Shown in pieces: positions 7,598 to 16,086 of a stretch of DNA of 64,000 nt (the first letter of the stretch is position 1; each line of letters begins with the position of its first letter). Under the pieces are notes generated by a model, which was given only the letters and a program-made list of their open reading frames with translations, searched no databases and was not told the origin of the DNA. This DNA is from Phenylobacterium sp. (lineage in GTDB: Bacteria > Pseudomonadota > Alphaproteobacteria > Caulobacterales > Caulobacteraceae): assembly GCF_016793225.1 (NCBI RefSeq), contig NZ_JAEUMN010000069.1, positions 1-64,000 on the forward strand. Reading direction: 5' to 3'. Position numbers and translations under genes: made by a program.

Positions 7598-8170
7598 TCA
7601 GCCCGGAACGGCGCCTGCCCCGGCGCCGAAGAGCCTGAACAGGAACGGCGCCAGGAAGGCCAGGACGCTGAGCACGAGACCTACGAGGAGGACACGATAG
7701 GCGTAGCCCAGGAGCCGGTACTTCTTGCGGGCGAGCACCGTGCCGTTCTGGTAGATGTCGCGCGCCATCGCCTCGTAGGCGGTCCGCGTGTCGCCGCAGA
7801 CCTCGAGCAGCATCTCGACGTAGCGGTCCTCCACCTCCTGGGTGAACGACCCGAAGAACAGGATGTTGGCCGGCCCGTTCGGCCGCGGCGGCGCCTTCAC
7901 CGCCGGCAGGACCGCCAGGATCGTGATGAAGGCGGCGATGAAGGCCGTGCTGCCCAGGATCAGGACGGCGGGCGGCGTTGCGGTTCCCCGGGCCTGGCCG
8001 ATGGAGATGGTGAAGATGACGAAGGTGATGCCGAGCAGCATGCTGGCCTTCTGATCGGCCATCTGGGACAGCTGGTACTGGACCGTCTGCGTCGTGCGCA
8101 GCAGATGGATGGCGTCGTTCGAGAACGCTTTCCGCTGCTCCTGACCGGGCGCCAGTTCGGTATCACGCAT
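7598..8170 (-). CDS. Pycsar-effector-like (PycTM/DUF5706) membrane protein
   Basis: The product has 190 residues. A soluble N-terminus (1-40) leads into ADQKASMLLGITFVIFTISI, the signature of the DUF5706/PycTM family, forming TM1 (about 42-60). TM2 is at about 66-91, then a cytoplasmic segment (NILFFGSFTQEVEDRYVEML to VLARKKYRLLGYAYRV), and TM3 at about 152-182. In Pycsar antiphage systems PycTM proteins respond to cyclic nucleotides made by a PycC cyclase and disrupt the membrane. No nucleotide cyclase is seen nearby, so this is an orphan; the flanking genes are the DOMON/NamZ pair and an acyl-CoA dehydrogenase. It may have a housekeeping role or be served by a distant cyclase. Confidence 0.7.
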   Translation of the reverse strand: MRDTELAPGQEQRKAFSNDAIHLLRTTQTVQYQLSQMADQKASMLLGITFVIFTISIGQARGTATPPAVLILGSTAFIAAFITILAVLPAVKAPPRPNGPANILFFGSFTQEVEDRYVEMLLEVCGDTRTAYEAMARDIYQNGTVLARKKYRLLGYAYRVLLVGLVLSVLAFLAPFLFRLFGAGAGAVPG

Positions 8171-8283
8171 CCAAAGCCGCCCCCCAGCGGCGCATCAATG
8201 TGCCCAGCGCCGGCCCGGCGGTCAAACGCGCCGGCGTCCGCCGCGCGACCCGAGGGGTTCGCGGCGGACGCCAGTACGAGTCG

Positions 8284-9519
8284 TCAGAGCAGATCGCCGC
8301 CGCAGGCGCCCGCGGTGGTGCCCGTGTTCTGGAACGCCTTGATCACGTTGCGGCCCACCGTCCAGCGGTGGACCTCGTCGGGCCCGTCGACCAGGCGCTG
8401 CGAGCGGATGTGCGTGTACCAGGCGGCCAGCGGGGTATCGCGGCTGTAGCCGAGGGCGCCGTGCAGCTGGATCGCCGTGTCGACCACATGGTGCACCATG
8501 TGCGCCAGGTAGACCTTCGCGATCGAGTTCTCCTGGCGCATGTCCATGCCCTTCTCGGCCTTGTAGGCGATGTGCAGGAGCATGAGGCGGGCGATGTAGA
8601 GCTGGCTCGCGCACTCGGCCATCATGAACTGGACCGCCTGGCGCTTGTGCAGCGGCCCGCCGAAGGTCTCGCGGCTGGTGATGTGCGCGGCGGCCAGGTC
8701 CAGCGCCCGCTGGGCCATGGCGACGTTGTGCATGCCGTGCCGCAGCCGGCCGTAGGCCAGGCGGTGCTGGCCCATGTTGAAGCCGTTGCCCACGCCGCCC
8801 ACGATGTTCTCGGCCGGGACCACCAGGTCCTTGATCTCGATCTCGGAGTGGCCGCCGCCCATGATGTGGCTGAGCGGGCCTTCCATGGCCATGGTCGGGA
8901 TGTCGCGCTTGATGCGGTAGCCGGGGTTCGGCAGCTCGACGATGAAGGTCGAGAACTGCTGGTGGCGGGGGCCTTCGGTGTCGGTCCGCGCCATCACCAG
9001 GGCCAGGTCTGCGGCGCTGGCGGCCGAGGAGAACCACTTCTCGCCGTTCAGGACGTAGTTCTCGTTGCCGTCCGGCACGGCGGTGGTGCGCATGCCGGTG
9101 GCGTCGGCGCCGGCGGCCTTCTCGGTCATCGAGTAGCAGACGCGCTTCTCGCCGTTCAGCAGCGGCTTGAGGAACTTCTCCTTCTGGTACTCGGTCCCGT
9201 GCGCGATCAGCGTCAGGATCGTGGCGTCGTCCGGGCCCTGCGAGTTCATCGACAGAGCGCCGAGGTAACTCTCGCCCAGTTCCATCTGAACCAGCGCGTT
9301 CGCCAGCGGGCCCAGCCCCATGCCGCCGTATTCCTTGGGCACGAAGGGCATCCAGAGACCCTGGGCGCGGGCCTTGGTCCGCAGCTCCTGCAGGACCGTC
9401 TCGAAACTCGCCTTGTCCTTCACCCGCTCCTGCGCGGGGATGCACTCGTCGTGCACCCACTGACGGACCTTCTCGCGGACAGCCTTGGCCTCGGCGGGGA
9501 TTTCGAAGTCGATCGACAT
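8284..9519 (-). CDS. Acyl-CoA dehydrogenase, ACAD10/11-like
   Basis: The product has 411 residues and the complete three-part ACAD fold. The N-terminal helical domain carries MPFVPKEYGGMGLGPLANAL. The middle beta domain includes CYSMTEKAAGADATGMRT and YVLNGEKWFSSAA for FAD and substrate binding. The C-terminal domain has LDLAAAHITSRETFGGPLH and HGALGYSRDTPLAAWYTHIR. Residues RLVDGPDEVHR near the end are typical of the long-chain ACAD10/ACAD11-type branch. It should use an ETF acceptor in the cytoplasm. The start follows AGGGAAGGG. It stands alone, between a Pycsar-like gene and a small unknown gene. An APH-like kinase that in eukaryotes is fused to this ACAD type is found 23 kb away at 32148. 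Confidence 0.9.
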   Translation of the reverse strand: MSIDFEIPAEAKAVREKVRQWVHDECIPAQERVKDKASFETVLQELRTKARAQGLWMPFVPKEYGGMGLGPLANALVQMELGESYLGALSMNSQGPDDATILTLIAHGTEYQKEKFLKPLLNGEKRVCYSMTEKAAGADATGMRTTAVPDGNENYVLNGEKWFSSAASAADLALVMARTDTEGPRHQQFSTFIVELPNPGYRIKRDIPTMAMEGPLSHIMGGGHSEIEIKDLVVPAENIVGGVGNGFNMGQHRLAYGRLRHGMHNVAMAQRALDLAAAHITSRETFGGPLHKRQAVQFMMAECASQLYIARLMLLHIAYKAEKGMDMRQENSIAKVYLAHMVHHVVDTAIQLHGALGYSRDTPLAAWYTHIRSQRLVDGPDEVHRWTVGRNVIKAFQNTGTTAGACGGDLL

Positions 9520-9620
9520 GGCGCGCCCTTCCCTACTGGTTCTTCGAACGCACCGTGCGGCCCCTCCGTGGCGGCAGGCAAGCAGGAATGCGCCCGCCGC
9601 TCCCGCCCCGGTCGGGCGGA

Positions 9621-9839
9621 TCAGGTCTGCAGCGCCGCTTCGGTGGCCTCCATCTCGCCGCGGATCCAGTCGTGGCCGCTGGTGACCATCACGCCCTCGA
9701 TGGCGCTGATGTGGCCACGAAGGCGCTCGCGGATCTCCTGCGGGACGTCCTCTCGGCCGGCGACGTAGCGGGCGATCTGGTGGACGGCGAAGGCGGTGTG
9801 CAGGGCGAGGCGATCACGATCCTCGTCGGAGAGCTTCAT
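9621..9839 (-). CDS. Small conserved-looking hypothetical protein, 72 aa
   Basis: I read it from ATG 9839, which has GGAG nine bases upstream; a further start nine codons earlier is possible. The product is acidic and almost entirely helical (MKLSDEDRDRLALHTAFAVH, then EIRERLRGHISAIEGVMVTS), ending GEMEATEAALQT. It probably forms a small helical bundle in the cytoplasm. No family recognised. It lies between the acyl-CoA dehydrogenase and the GH3 gene and is divergent from the latter. Confidence 0.55.
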   Translation of the reverse strand: MKLSDEDRDRLALHTAFAVHQIARYVAGREDVPQEIRERLRGHISAIEGVMVTSGHDWIRGEMEATEAALQT

Positions 9840-9920
9840 GTGCAGGCTCCGTGCTGACAGGGTCACGCTAGGCCTCGAGCTTGGCCTGCGCCAGAGTAAC
9901 CGAAACGAGGGAAAGCCGCC

Positions 9921-11984
9921 TTGAGTTCAGACCCCGACACGCGCGCCGCCGCGCTGCTGGACCAGATGAGCCTGGAGGAGCAGATCGGACTGCTGTCCAG
10001 CCGCATGCCGCTGGTGCTGAAGCCGCGGCCCGACGGCGTGCCGAAGTGCGCCGGCTGGGTCCCAGGCCTGCCGCGGCTGGGCGTCCCGGACCTGTTCGAG
10101 ACCGACGCGAGCCTGGGGGTGGCGGCGGCCGGGCGACGGGAGGACCTCGCCACCGCCCTGCCCTGCGGCCTGGCGCTCGCGGCGGCCTGGAGCCCGGAGC
10201 TCGCGAACGAGGCCGGCGCGATGATCGGCGCAGAGGCCCGCGCGAAGGGGTTCAACTGCCTGCTCGCGGGCGGCGTCAACCTGGCGCGCGAGGCGCGCAA
10301 CGGCCGGAACTTCGAGTACCTCGGCGAGGATCCCCTGCTGGCGGGCGTCCTGTGCGGCGCCTCGATCCAGGGAATCCAGGCGCAGAACATCGTCTCGACC
10401 ATCAAGCACTTCGCGCTGAACAGCCAGGAGACGGGCCGCATGGTGCTGTCCGCCTCGATGGACGAGGCGGCGTTCCGGGAGTCCGACCTGCTTGCGTTCC
10501 AGATCGCCATCGAGGCGGGCGAGCCGGGCTCGGTGATGTCCGCCTACAATCGCGTCGACGGGGTCTATGCCTCCGAGAACCCTTGGCTGCTCAACGACGT
10601 GCTGCGCGGGGACTGGGGCTACAAGGGGTGGGTGATGTCGGACTGGGGCGCGGTGCATTCCGCCGCGCCGGCCGCGAACGCGGGACTGGACCAGCAGTCC
10701 GGACGCGAGTTCGACCGCGAGCCCTTCTTTGTCGAGCCCCTCGCCGCCGCGGTCGACGCGGGCGTAGTCTCCGCGGCGCGCATCCGCGAGATGGCGCACC
10801 GCTACCTGCGCTCGCTCGCCGCCTGCGGCGTGCTGGACCATCCCGTCGCGCCGGGGATGCCGGACCTCGTCCGCGGCGCGGACGTGGCGCGCAGGGCCGC
10901 GGAGGCGGGCGTGGTGCTGCTCAAGAACGATGGGCTCTTGCCGCTCGAAGGGGTGCGATCCATCGCCGTGATCGGGGGACGCGCCGACATCGGCGTGCTC
11001 TCCGGCGGCGGCTCCAGCCAGGTCATTCCGAAGGGCTCCGTCCGCTTCGACCCGCCGCCCGACGCGCCGCGCTGGAGCGCCGGGGTCATCTACCAGCCCG
11101 ACCCGCCCCTCGAGGCGATCCGCGCCCGCGCCGCGAACGTGCATGTGGCGTTCGACGACGGCGGCGACGCGGCGCGCGCGGCGCGTCTCGCGGCGGAGAG
11201 CGACGTGGCGATCGTCTTCGCCGTGGAGTGGGCCACCGAGGCCCTGGACACCACGCTTCGGCTCCCGGACGGCCAGGACGACCTGATCGCAGCGGTCGCC
11301 GCCGCCGCCCGCCGGACGGTCGTCGTCCTGCAGACGGGCAATCCGGTGCTGATGCCCTGGCTGGATGCGGCGGGCGCCGTGGTGCAGGCCTGGTACCCGG
11401 GCTCGGAGGGCGGCAAGGCCATCGCCGGCGTGCTGTTCGGCGACGTGAACCCCTCCGGCCGCCTGCCGATCACCTTCCCGGCGTCGGAAGCGCAGCTGCC
11501 GCACCCCAGGCTCCCCGGCGGCGACCTGCCCATCGTCAACGACCGGGGCGACACCCCGCCGTTCGATATCGTCTACACGGAGGGTTCGGACCTGGGCTAC
11601 CGCTGGTTCGCCAGGACGGGCGCGACCCCGCTGTTCCCGTTCGGCCACGGGCTCTCGTACACGACGTTCCGCTACGCTGGCCTGGCCCTCGACGGGCCTG
11701 CGGCGAGTTTCGAGGTCACCAACACCGGCCACCGCGCGGGCGTCGAGACGGCGCAGGTCTACCTCCTCGAAGCGCCCGGCCGCCGGCAGCAGCGTCTTGT
11801 CGGTTGGGCGCGCGTGGCGCTGGAGCCCGGCGAGACGCGGCGGGTGACGGTGCAGGCCGATCGGCGCCTGCTGGCCGACTGGGACACCGAGACCCGCGGC
11901 TTCCGGGTCCGTGGCGGCGACTACCGCATCGCCGTGGGCTCCAGCGCCGCCGCGCTGCACCTGGAGGGCGTGACCAGCCTCTAG
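9921..11984 (+). CDS. Glycoside hydrolase family 3 (beta-glucosidase-type)
   Basis: The product has 687 residues from a TTG start with GAGGGA upstream. The N-terminal GH3 barrel runs to about residue 310 and contains NLAREARNGRNFEYLGEDP, IKHFALNSQETGR, and the nucleophile motif VMSDWGAVHS with D241. The C-terminal alpha/beta domain follows (VVLLKNDGLLPLEG, EGGKAIAGVLFGDVNPSGRL), then a fibronectin-III-like end (about 580-687). Length and order match bacterial beta-glucosidase/xylosidase GH3 enzymes. No signal peptide is apparent, so it may hydrolyse imported oligosaccharides in the cytoplasm. Exact sugar specificity cannot be told. A convergent hydrolase gene ends 4 bp downstream. Confidence 0.9.
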   Translation: MSSDPDTRAAALLDQMSLEEQIGLLSSRMPLVLKPRPDGVPKCAGWVPGLPRLGVPDLFETDASLGVAAAGRREDLATALPCGLALAAAWSPELANEAGAMIGAEARAKGFNCLLAGGVNLAREARNGRNFEYLGEDPLLAGVLCGASIQGIQAQNIVSTIKHFALNSQETGRMVLSASMDEAAFRESDLLAFQIAIEAGEPGSVMSAYNRVDGVYASENPWLLNDVLRGDWGYKGWVMSDWGAVHSAAPAANAGLDQQSGREFDREPFFVEPLAAAVDAGVVSAARIREMAHRYLRSLAACGVLDHPVAPGMPDLVRGADVARRAAEAGVVLLKNDGLLPLEGVRSIAVIGGRADIGVLSGGGSSQVIPKGSVRFDPPPDAPRWSAGVIYQPDPPLEAIRARAANVHVAFDDGGDAARAARLAAESDVAIVFAVEWATEALDTTLRLPDGQDDLIAAVAAAARRTVVVLQTGNPVLMPWLDAAGAVVQAWYPGSEGGKAIAGVLFGDVNPSGRLPITFPASEAQLPHPRLPGGDLPIVNDRGDTPPFDIVYTEGSDLGYRWFARTGATPLFPFGHGLSYTTFRYAGLALDGPAASFEVTNTGHRAGVETAQVYLLEAPGRRQQRLVGWARVALEPGETRRVTVQADRRLLADWDTETRGFRVRGGDYRIAVGSSAAALHLEGVTSL

Positions 11985-11987
11985 CGG

Positions 11988-12860
11988 CTAGCCGAGGTGT
12001 TCGCGGAGGAAGGCAATGGTCTCGCCCAGCGCAAGCTCCAGGCCGGCGCCGTCGTAGACGTCGAAGTGGCCGCCCGGGACGCGGACCAGGCGCTTGGGCT
12101 CGCCGGCCCGGGCGAAGGCCGCCTCGGCGTGCGCGGTGGGCGTCACCGCATCGTCGGTCGCAACGATCATCAGCAGCGGCCGCGGCGCGATCTGGCCGAT
12201 CCACCAGCCGGGCTCGTGGCCCCGGACCGCCTCGAAGGACGACAGGGTCACCTCGTTCACCCAGGTCGGCCCCCCGGTGCGGGTGAAATAGGCGTGGCCG
12301 TCGTCGCCGGGCAGCGCGGCGGGGCCGTCGCCGGGCGCGGTGACCGGGATCATGGACGCTGGGTTTCCGGCAGACCGGGACTCGCGCTCGGCGTACAGGG
12401 CCGCGACGAACGCCTCGTGGTCGGGACGCAGCGCCAGCAGCGCCGAGCCTGAGATGAAGGGCGCCTGCGAGACCAAGCAGCTCACGCGAGGGTCCAGGGC
12501 GCCGGCCTGAAGCACGTGGCCACCGGAGAAGCTGGATCCCCACAGGGCGATCCGCGAGCCGTCCACCTGACGCAAAGCGCGCACGAAGCTTACCGCGTCG
12601 CGGTAGCCGCGAAGCTGCCGCGGGGGATCGACCTCCTGGCGGGGCGCGCCGTCGGAAAGCCCGAAACCGGCGTGGTCGAAGGCGAAGACGTGGAAGCCCG
12701 CGCTCGCGAGCGCCGTCGCCTGGGGCTCGAGCTGCGCCGCGACGGCCGAGAAGCCGTGGGCCATCACGACCACGGGCCGCGGTCCCGGCGCCTCGGCGGC
12801 GTAGAACGTCCCTCGAAGCGTCGTTCCTTCCGACATGAACGCCATCGCTTCGCCGGCCAT
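11988..12860 (-). CDS. Alpha/beta hydrolase
   Basis: The product has 290 residues, starting at ATG 12860 with GGGAGG upstream. The fold elements are clear: VVVMAHGFSAV (oxyanion HG), FDHAGFGLSDG, the nucleophile elbow LWGSSFSGGHVL (Ser in GSSFSGG), an acid in LLMIVATDDAVTPT and the His in VPGGHFDVYDG. No signal peptide is evident. It resembles dienelactone-hydrolase or acyl-transferase-like esterases of unknown specificity. It is convergent with the GH3 gene; a SnoaL-like gene lies upstream on the same strand, 66 bp away. Confidence 0.8.
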   Translation of the reverse strand: MAGEAMAFMSEGTTLRGTFYAAEAPGPRPVVVMAHGFSAVAAQLEPQATALASAGFHVFAFDHAGFGLSDGAPRQEVDPPRQLRGYRDAVSFVRALRQVDGSRIALWGSSFSGGHVLQAGALDPRVSCLVSQAPFISGSALLALRPDHEAFVAALYAERESRSAGNPASMIPVTAPGDGPAALPGDDGHAYFTRTGGPTWVNEVTLSSFEAVRGHEPGWWIGQIAPRPLLMIVATDDAVTPTAHAEAAFARAGEPKRLVRVPGGHFDVYDGAGLELALGETIAFLREHLG

Positions 12861-12926
12861 GATGTCGTCCTCCCGGAGTGCCGCAGCCGGCCCGGTTACG
12901 GCCGGCGGCGCAGGTTCGGATGCGCG

Positions 12927-13358
12927 CTAGGCGAGGCCAAGGGCGCGCGCGACGGCGCCGGTGTCGAAGTAGGGCCGCTCGCAGACGATGAGGTCCGAGC
13001 CGGGCGCGAACTCGAAGCCTGCCGCCATGCGGACGCGGAAGCCGCGGCCCGTGGGCTCGACGGTGCGGTCGCCCAGCCGCAGCGGACCCAGGTGCGTGCC
13101 GGTCAGCCAGAACTCCACCAGGACCGTGTCCCCGTCATGCGCGATGGCGATGATCTCGTTGCCCTGGTCGGGAAAGGGCGTGCGGCTGGCGGCGAAGTAG
13201 CGGCGCACGGCGGCCTCGCCGTCGAACACCACGCCCGAGCCGTGCAGCTCGTAGCGGGGATGGGCGAAGGTCGCGATGACCGCGTCCCAGTCGTGGGTGA
13301 TCTCCTTGGCCATGTGCTCGCGCACGACGGCGATGCGGCGGTGGGCGAGGTCGTCCAT
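12927..13358 (-). CDS. NTF2/SnoaL-like protein
   Basis: The product has 143 residues. The sequence pattern (helical start DDLAHRRIAVVREHM, cone-forming RYELHGSGVVFDGEAAVRRY, then strands DTVLVEFWLTGTHLG and FRVRMAAGFEF) is that of the NTF2-like fold used by SnoaL polyketide cyclases and many ester-isomerase-like proteins. No catalytic assignment is possible, although His and Asp residues line the predicted pocket. The gene starts 9 bp after the stop of the amino-acid permease gene, so they are probably in one operon reading leftward. Confidence 0.7.
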   Translation of the reverse strand: MDDLAHRRIAVVREHMAKEITHDWDAVIATFAHPRYELHGSGVVFDGEAAVRRYFAASRTPFPDQGNEIIAIAHDGDTVLVEFWLTGTHLGPLRLGDRTVEPTGRGFRVRMAAGFEFAPGSDLIVCERPYFDTGAVARALGLA

Positions 13359-13367
13359 GCGCCCAGG

Positions 13368-14672
13368 CTAGCGGCGGCGCATGGCGGCGTACAGGAGCGC
13401 CGCGACAACGGCCGGGCCGGCCGACCACGCCAGCTCGACGGGCCGCGCCGAGACGATCAGGACGATGGCGGCGCCCGTCGCCGCGACCGCCGTGGCGGCG
13501 GCCGCGGCCTGGCGCCATGCCGGCTGGCCGCGCATCAAGCGCAGGAGCGACAGGGCCGCCAGGACGTAGGTGTAGAGGCTGAGCAGCGAGACCATGTTGG
13601 TCAGCGTGGAGAACTGCGCCGCCAGGCTGGGCGCCGCGGTGAAGAACGCCACGACCGTCATGAGGCCGCCCGCGACGGCCAGGTTCAGGGTCCCCGCATG
13701 ACGCCCGAGCCGACTGCCGAACAGGCGCGGAAACACGCCGCCGTCGGCCGCCGTGCGGGTGGTCTCGGCCGCCACCAGGCTCCAGCCGCTGAGGCAGCCG
13801 GTCGCCCGCACCGCCGCGCAGAGCGCGATCACCGCCGCCAGCCCTGCCCCCAGCGCTACGCCTGCGGCGTCCGCGAAGGGCGCCTCCGAGCGCGACAGCC
13901 GGGCCGAGGGCACCAGGCCCATGACCACCACGCTCGCGGCCATGTAGAGCGCGGCCGCCCCCAGGACGCCCAGGATGGTCGCGCGGGGCACGTTGCGCGC
14001 GGGGTCTCGCACCACGGCGGCGGCCGCCGCCGCCGATTCCAGGCCCAGGAAGGCCCAGAAGCAGCTCAGCGCCGAACCCCGGATGGCCTCGGCCGCCGGC
14101 GCGCCCGAGGGATTCCAGGAGGCGAGGAAGACCTCCGGCCGGAACGAGAACCAGCCGACGGTCGCGATCAGCAGGATCGGCGCAAGCCCCACGGCGAGGG
14201 TCAGCCCCTCGATCCGCGCGACCAGCCGCGGGCCGCCCCAGGCTCCGAGGATCCCTGTCCAGACGATCGCGATGGTCAGCGCGAGGCGCGCCCCGCCACC
14301 CGCCAGCGCGGGAACCAGGAAGCCGATCGCCCCGGCGGCGGCCAGCGCCAGCGGCACCATGCCCACCCAGATCGAGACCCAGAACAGCATCACCGTCTGG
14401 GCGCCGAAGAAGCCGCCCAGGCCCGCCTTCACGTAGTCGCCGAGCCCCTGCGACGCAGGCAGGAGGATGGCCAGCCAAACGAACACGCCCGCGATGGTCA
14501 GCGCGGCCGCCGTCGCCGCCACCCACCCTAGGATCGAGATCGAACCCATAGCCCCGAGAGTCGCCGGAAGCAGGTAGACGCCCGAGCCGATCATGGAGCC
14601 GGCGACGAGCCCGGCCGCTCCCAGCACGCCTATGCGGCCATGGCCGCCTGCCCGCGCGGTTGCCGCGACCAT
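13368..14672 (-). CDS. APC-family amino-acid permease
   Basis: The product has 434 residues from ATG 14672, which has GGGGGAAACGGC in front; a GTG seven codons upstream is possible. About twelve transmembrane helices are visible. TM1 carries the APC-family substrate motif GSMIGSGVYLLP, and TM6 carries SALSCFWAFLGLESAAAAA, as in AdiC/CadB-type antiporters. It should sit in the inner membrane and move amino acids or amines; the exact substrate is unknown. It forms a likely operon with the SnoaL-like gene and is divergent from the blaI-like gene, sharing a 121-bp promoter region. Confidence 0.85.
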   Translation of the reverse strand: MVAATARAGGHGRIGVLGAAGLVAGSMIGSGVYLLPATLGAMGSISILGWVAATAAALTIAGVFVWLAILLPASQGLGDYVKAGLGGFFGAQTVMLFWVSIWVGMVPLALAAAGAIGFLVPALAGGGARLALTIAIVWTGILGAWGGPRLVARIEGLTLAVGLAPILLIATVGWFSFRPEVFLASWNPSGAPAAEAIRGSALSCFWAFLGLESAAAAAAVVRDPARNVPRATILGVLGAAALYMAASVVVMGLVPSARLSRSEAPFADAAGVALGAGLAAVIALCAAVRATGCLSGWSLVAAETTRTAADGGVFPRLFGSRLGRHAGTLNLAVAGGLMTVVAFFTAAPSLAAQFSTLTNMVSLLSLYTYVLAALSLLRLMRGQPAWRQAAAAATAVAATGAAIVLIVSARPVELAWSAGPAVVAALLYAAMRRR

Positions 14673-14743
14673 GCCGTTTCCCCCGGCCGGCACGCTGCCT
14701 TACTCCCGCCACCAGGCGCAAGCTCACTCGTCATCGGCAACGC

Positions 14744-14768
14744 TTGACACTCCAAATTACAGGCGTAA
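14744..14768 (+). promoter_or_regulatory. Promoter with overlapping TTAC-N4-GTAA dyad upstream of the blaI-like gene
   Basis: A consensus -35 hexamer TTGACA lies at 14744-14749. The inverted repeat TTAC-AGGC-GTAA follows at 14757-14768, in the spacer before the -10 position expected around 14767. BlaI/MecI repressors bind dyads with TAC/GTA cores placed over the promoter, so this is a good candidate operator for the gene starting at 14794. Confidence 0.55.
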
Positions 14769-14793
14769 CGTCTGCTCGAGCTACGGATGTAAG

Positions 14794-15168
14794 ATGTCGA
14801 AGATCTCAGGCGCCGAAAGTCAGATCATGGAGGCCCTCTGGGCCCGCGGGCCGCTGACGGCCGACGAGATCGTGCAGTCGGTCGGCCCGGCCCAGAGCTG
14901 GGGCGAGGCGACGGTGAAGACGCTCATCAACCGCCTGCTGAAGAAGAAGGCGCTCGCGTCCGAACGCACCGGGGGACGCGCCATCTACCGGGCGCTGGTG
15001 ACCCGCGAGGACTATGTCACCGGCGAGAGCCAGGGCCTGCTCGACCGCCTGTTCGGCGGACAGGTGGCCCCGCTCGTCGCCCACTACGCCCGCCACCGCG
15101 CCTTGTCGGCCGAGGAGGTGGCTCGCCTGAAGAAGCTCATCGCGGAGTTCGAGTCCGATGACGACTGA
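14794..15168 (+). CDS. BlaI/MecI/CopY-family repressor
   Basis: The product has 124 residues. It starts at ATG 14794 (MSKISGAESQIMEALWARGP). The winged helix is typical of BlaI: LTADEIVQSV, then TVKTLINRLLKKKALASERT with the recognition helix, and the C-terminal dimerisation and cleavage region (GGQVAPLVAHYARHRALSAE, LKKLIAEFESDDD). In the family, a membrane metalloprotease removes the repressor in response to a signal. Here that protease is encoded by the next gene, which overlaps by 11 bases, so the two form one translational unit. Targets may include the operon itself and unlinked genes; no beta-lactamase is adjacent. Confidence 0.9.
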   Translation: MSKISGAESQIMEALWARGPLTADEIVQSVGPAQSWGEATVKTLINRLLKKKALASERTGGRAIYRALVTREDYVTGESQGLLDRLFGGQVAPLVAHYARHRALSAEEVARLKKLIAEFESDDD

Positions 15169-16063
15169 GGTGCTGGCGGCCCTCGTGAGGGCGAACCTGG
15201 TCGGGGCGGTCGCCGTCCTTGCGGTGCTGGCCCTTCGCATTCCCGTCCGGCGGCTCTTCGGGCCCGAGGTGGCCTACGGCCTCTGGGCGCTGCCGCCGCT
15301 GGCGGCCTTCGCGACGCTGCTGCCCGCAAGGACCGAGGACGGCGCCGACGCCACCGGGTTCATCGCCGCCACCGTCGGCGACTACTCCGCGGGCCTGCTT
15401 GCGGTCTGGGCGATCGGCCTGGGCGTCGTCTTCGCGGGCCTGGCCCGCGCCCAGGCGCGGTTCATGGCCGCCGTGCGGACCGGTCGGGCGGGCCCCTCCG
15501 TCGTCGGCGTCATCTCGCCCCGCATCGTCATGCCGGCCGACGACGGGCGCTACAGCGACGAGGAGCGCGCGCTGATCCGCGCCCACGAGCGGGAGCACGT
15601 GAACCGGATGGATCCCCGCGCAGGCGCCTTCGCCTCGGCCCTGCAGGCCGTGTGCTGGTTCAACCCGTTCGTCCATGTGGGCGCCCATGTCATGCGCCTG
15701 GACCAGGAACTCGCGTGCGACGCCGCCGTCCTCCGCCGGCGGCCGCGTGACCGCGCGCTCTACGCCCGCACGCTTCTGAAGACCCAACTGGCGAGCCAGC
15801 CCCTGCCGTTCGGCTGCTACTGGCCGGCGCGCGGGCCCCATCCGCTCGAGGTCAGGATCGGTCTGCTGAGGACCGCCCACGGCTACGACGGCGTCGCGGG
15901 CCCTCTGCTGATTGCCAGCGGCCTCGTGATCGGCGCCTGGCTGGGGTGGCGGGTGAACCCGCCCGTGCCGCCGCCCGCCCCCATGATCGAGCTCTGGCGC
16001 ACCAACACCGGGCCCACGATGTCGGTCATGCTCATCCGCGCGCCCGCCGCGGACGCCGAATAG
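15158..16063 (+). CDS. M56-family (BlaR1-like) membrane metallopeptidase
   Basis: The product has 301 residues and overlaps the blaI-like gene. N-terminal transmembrane helices (AALVRANLVGAVAVLAVLAL, LWALPPLAAFATLL, LLAVWAIGLGVVFAGLA) lead to a cytoplasmic zinc site H143-EREH-147 in RAHEREHVNRMDP, with a downstream acidic DQELACDAAV. A further transmembrane helix (LLIASGLVIGAWLGW) is followed by only about 40 residues. The large C-terminal penicillin-binding sensor of true BlaR1 is therefore missing. It probably cleaves the adjacent repressor, but the signal is something other than beta-lactam binding by that domain. A lipoprotein gene follows after 23 bp. Confidence 0.85.
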   Translation: MTTEVLAALVRANLVGAVAVLAVLALRIPVRRLFGPEVAYGLWALPPLAAFATLLPARTEDGADATGFIAATVGDYSAGLLAVWAIGLGVVFAGLARAQARFMAAVRTGRAGPSVVGVISPRIVMPADDGRYSDEERALIRAHEREHVNRMDPRAGAFASALQAVCWFNPFVHVGAHVMRLDQELACDAAVLRRRPRDRALYARTLLKTQLASQPLPFGCYWPARGPHPLEVRIGLLRTAHGYDGVAGPLLIASGLVIGAWLGWRVNPPVPPPAPMIELWRTNTGPTMSVMLIRAPAADAE

Positions 16064-16086
16064 CCCTCAGCGGCAAGGAGTCTCCG

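Noticed and set aside
9927..11960. Long minus-strand and alternative plus-strand frames over the GH3 gene
   Set aside because: The GH3 frame has all family motifs; the others have none and only reflect codon bias.
15158..16063. True BlaR1 beta-lactam sensor
   Set aside because: The C-terminal penicillin-binding domain is missing; only the M56 protease part is present.
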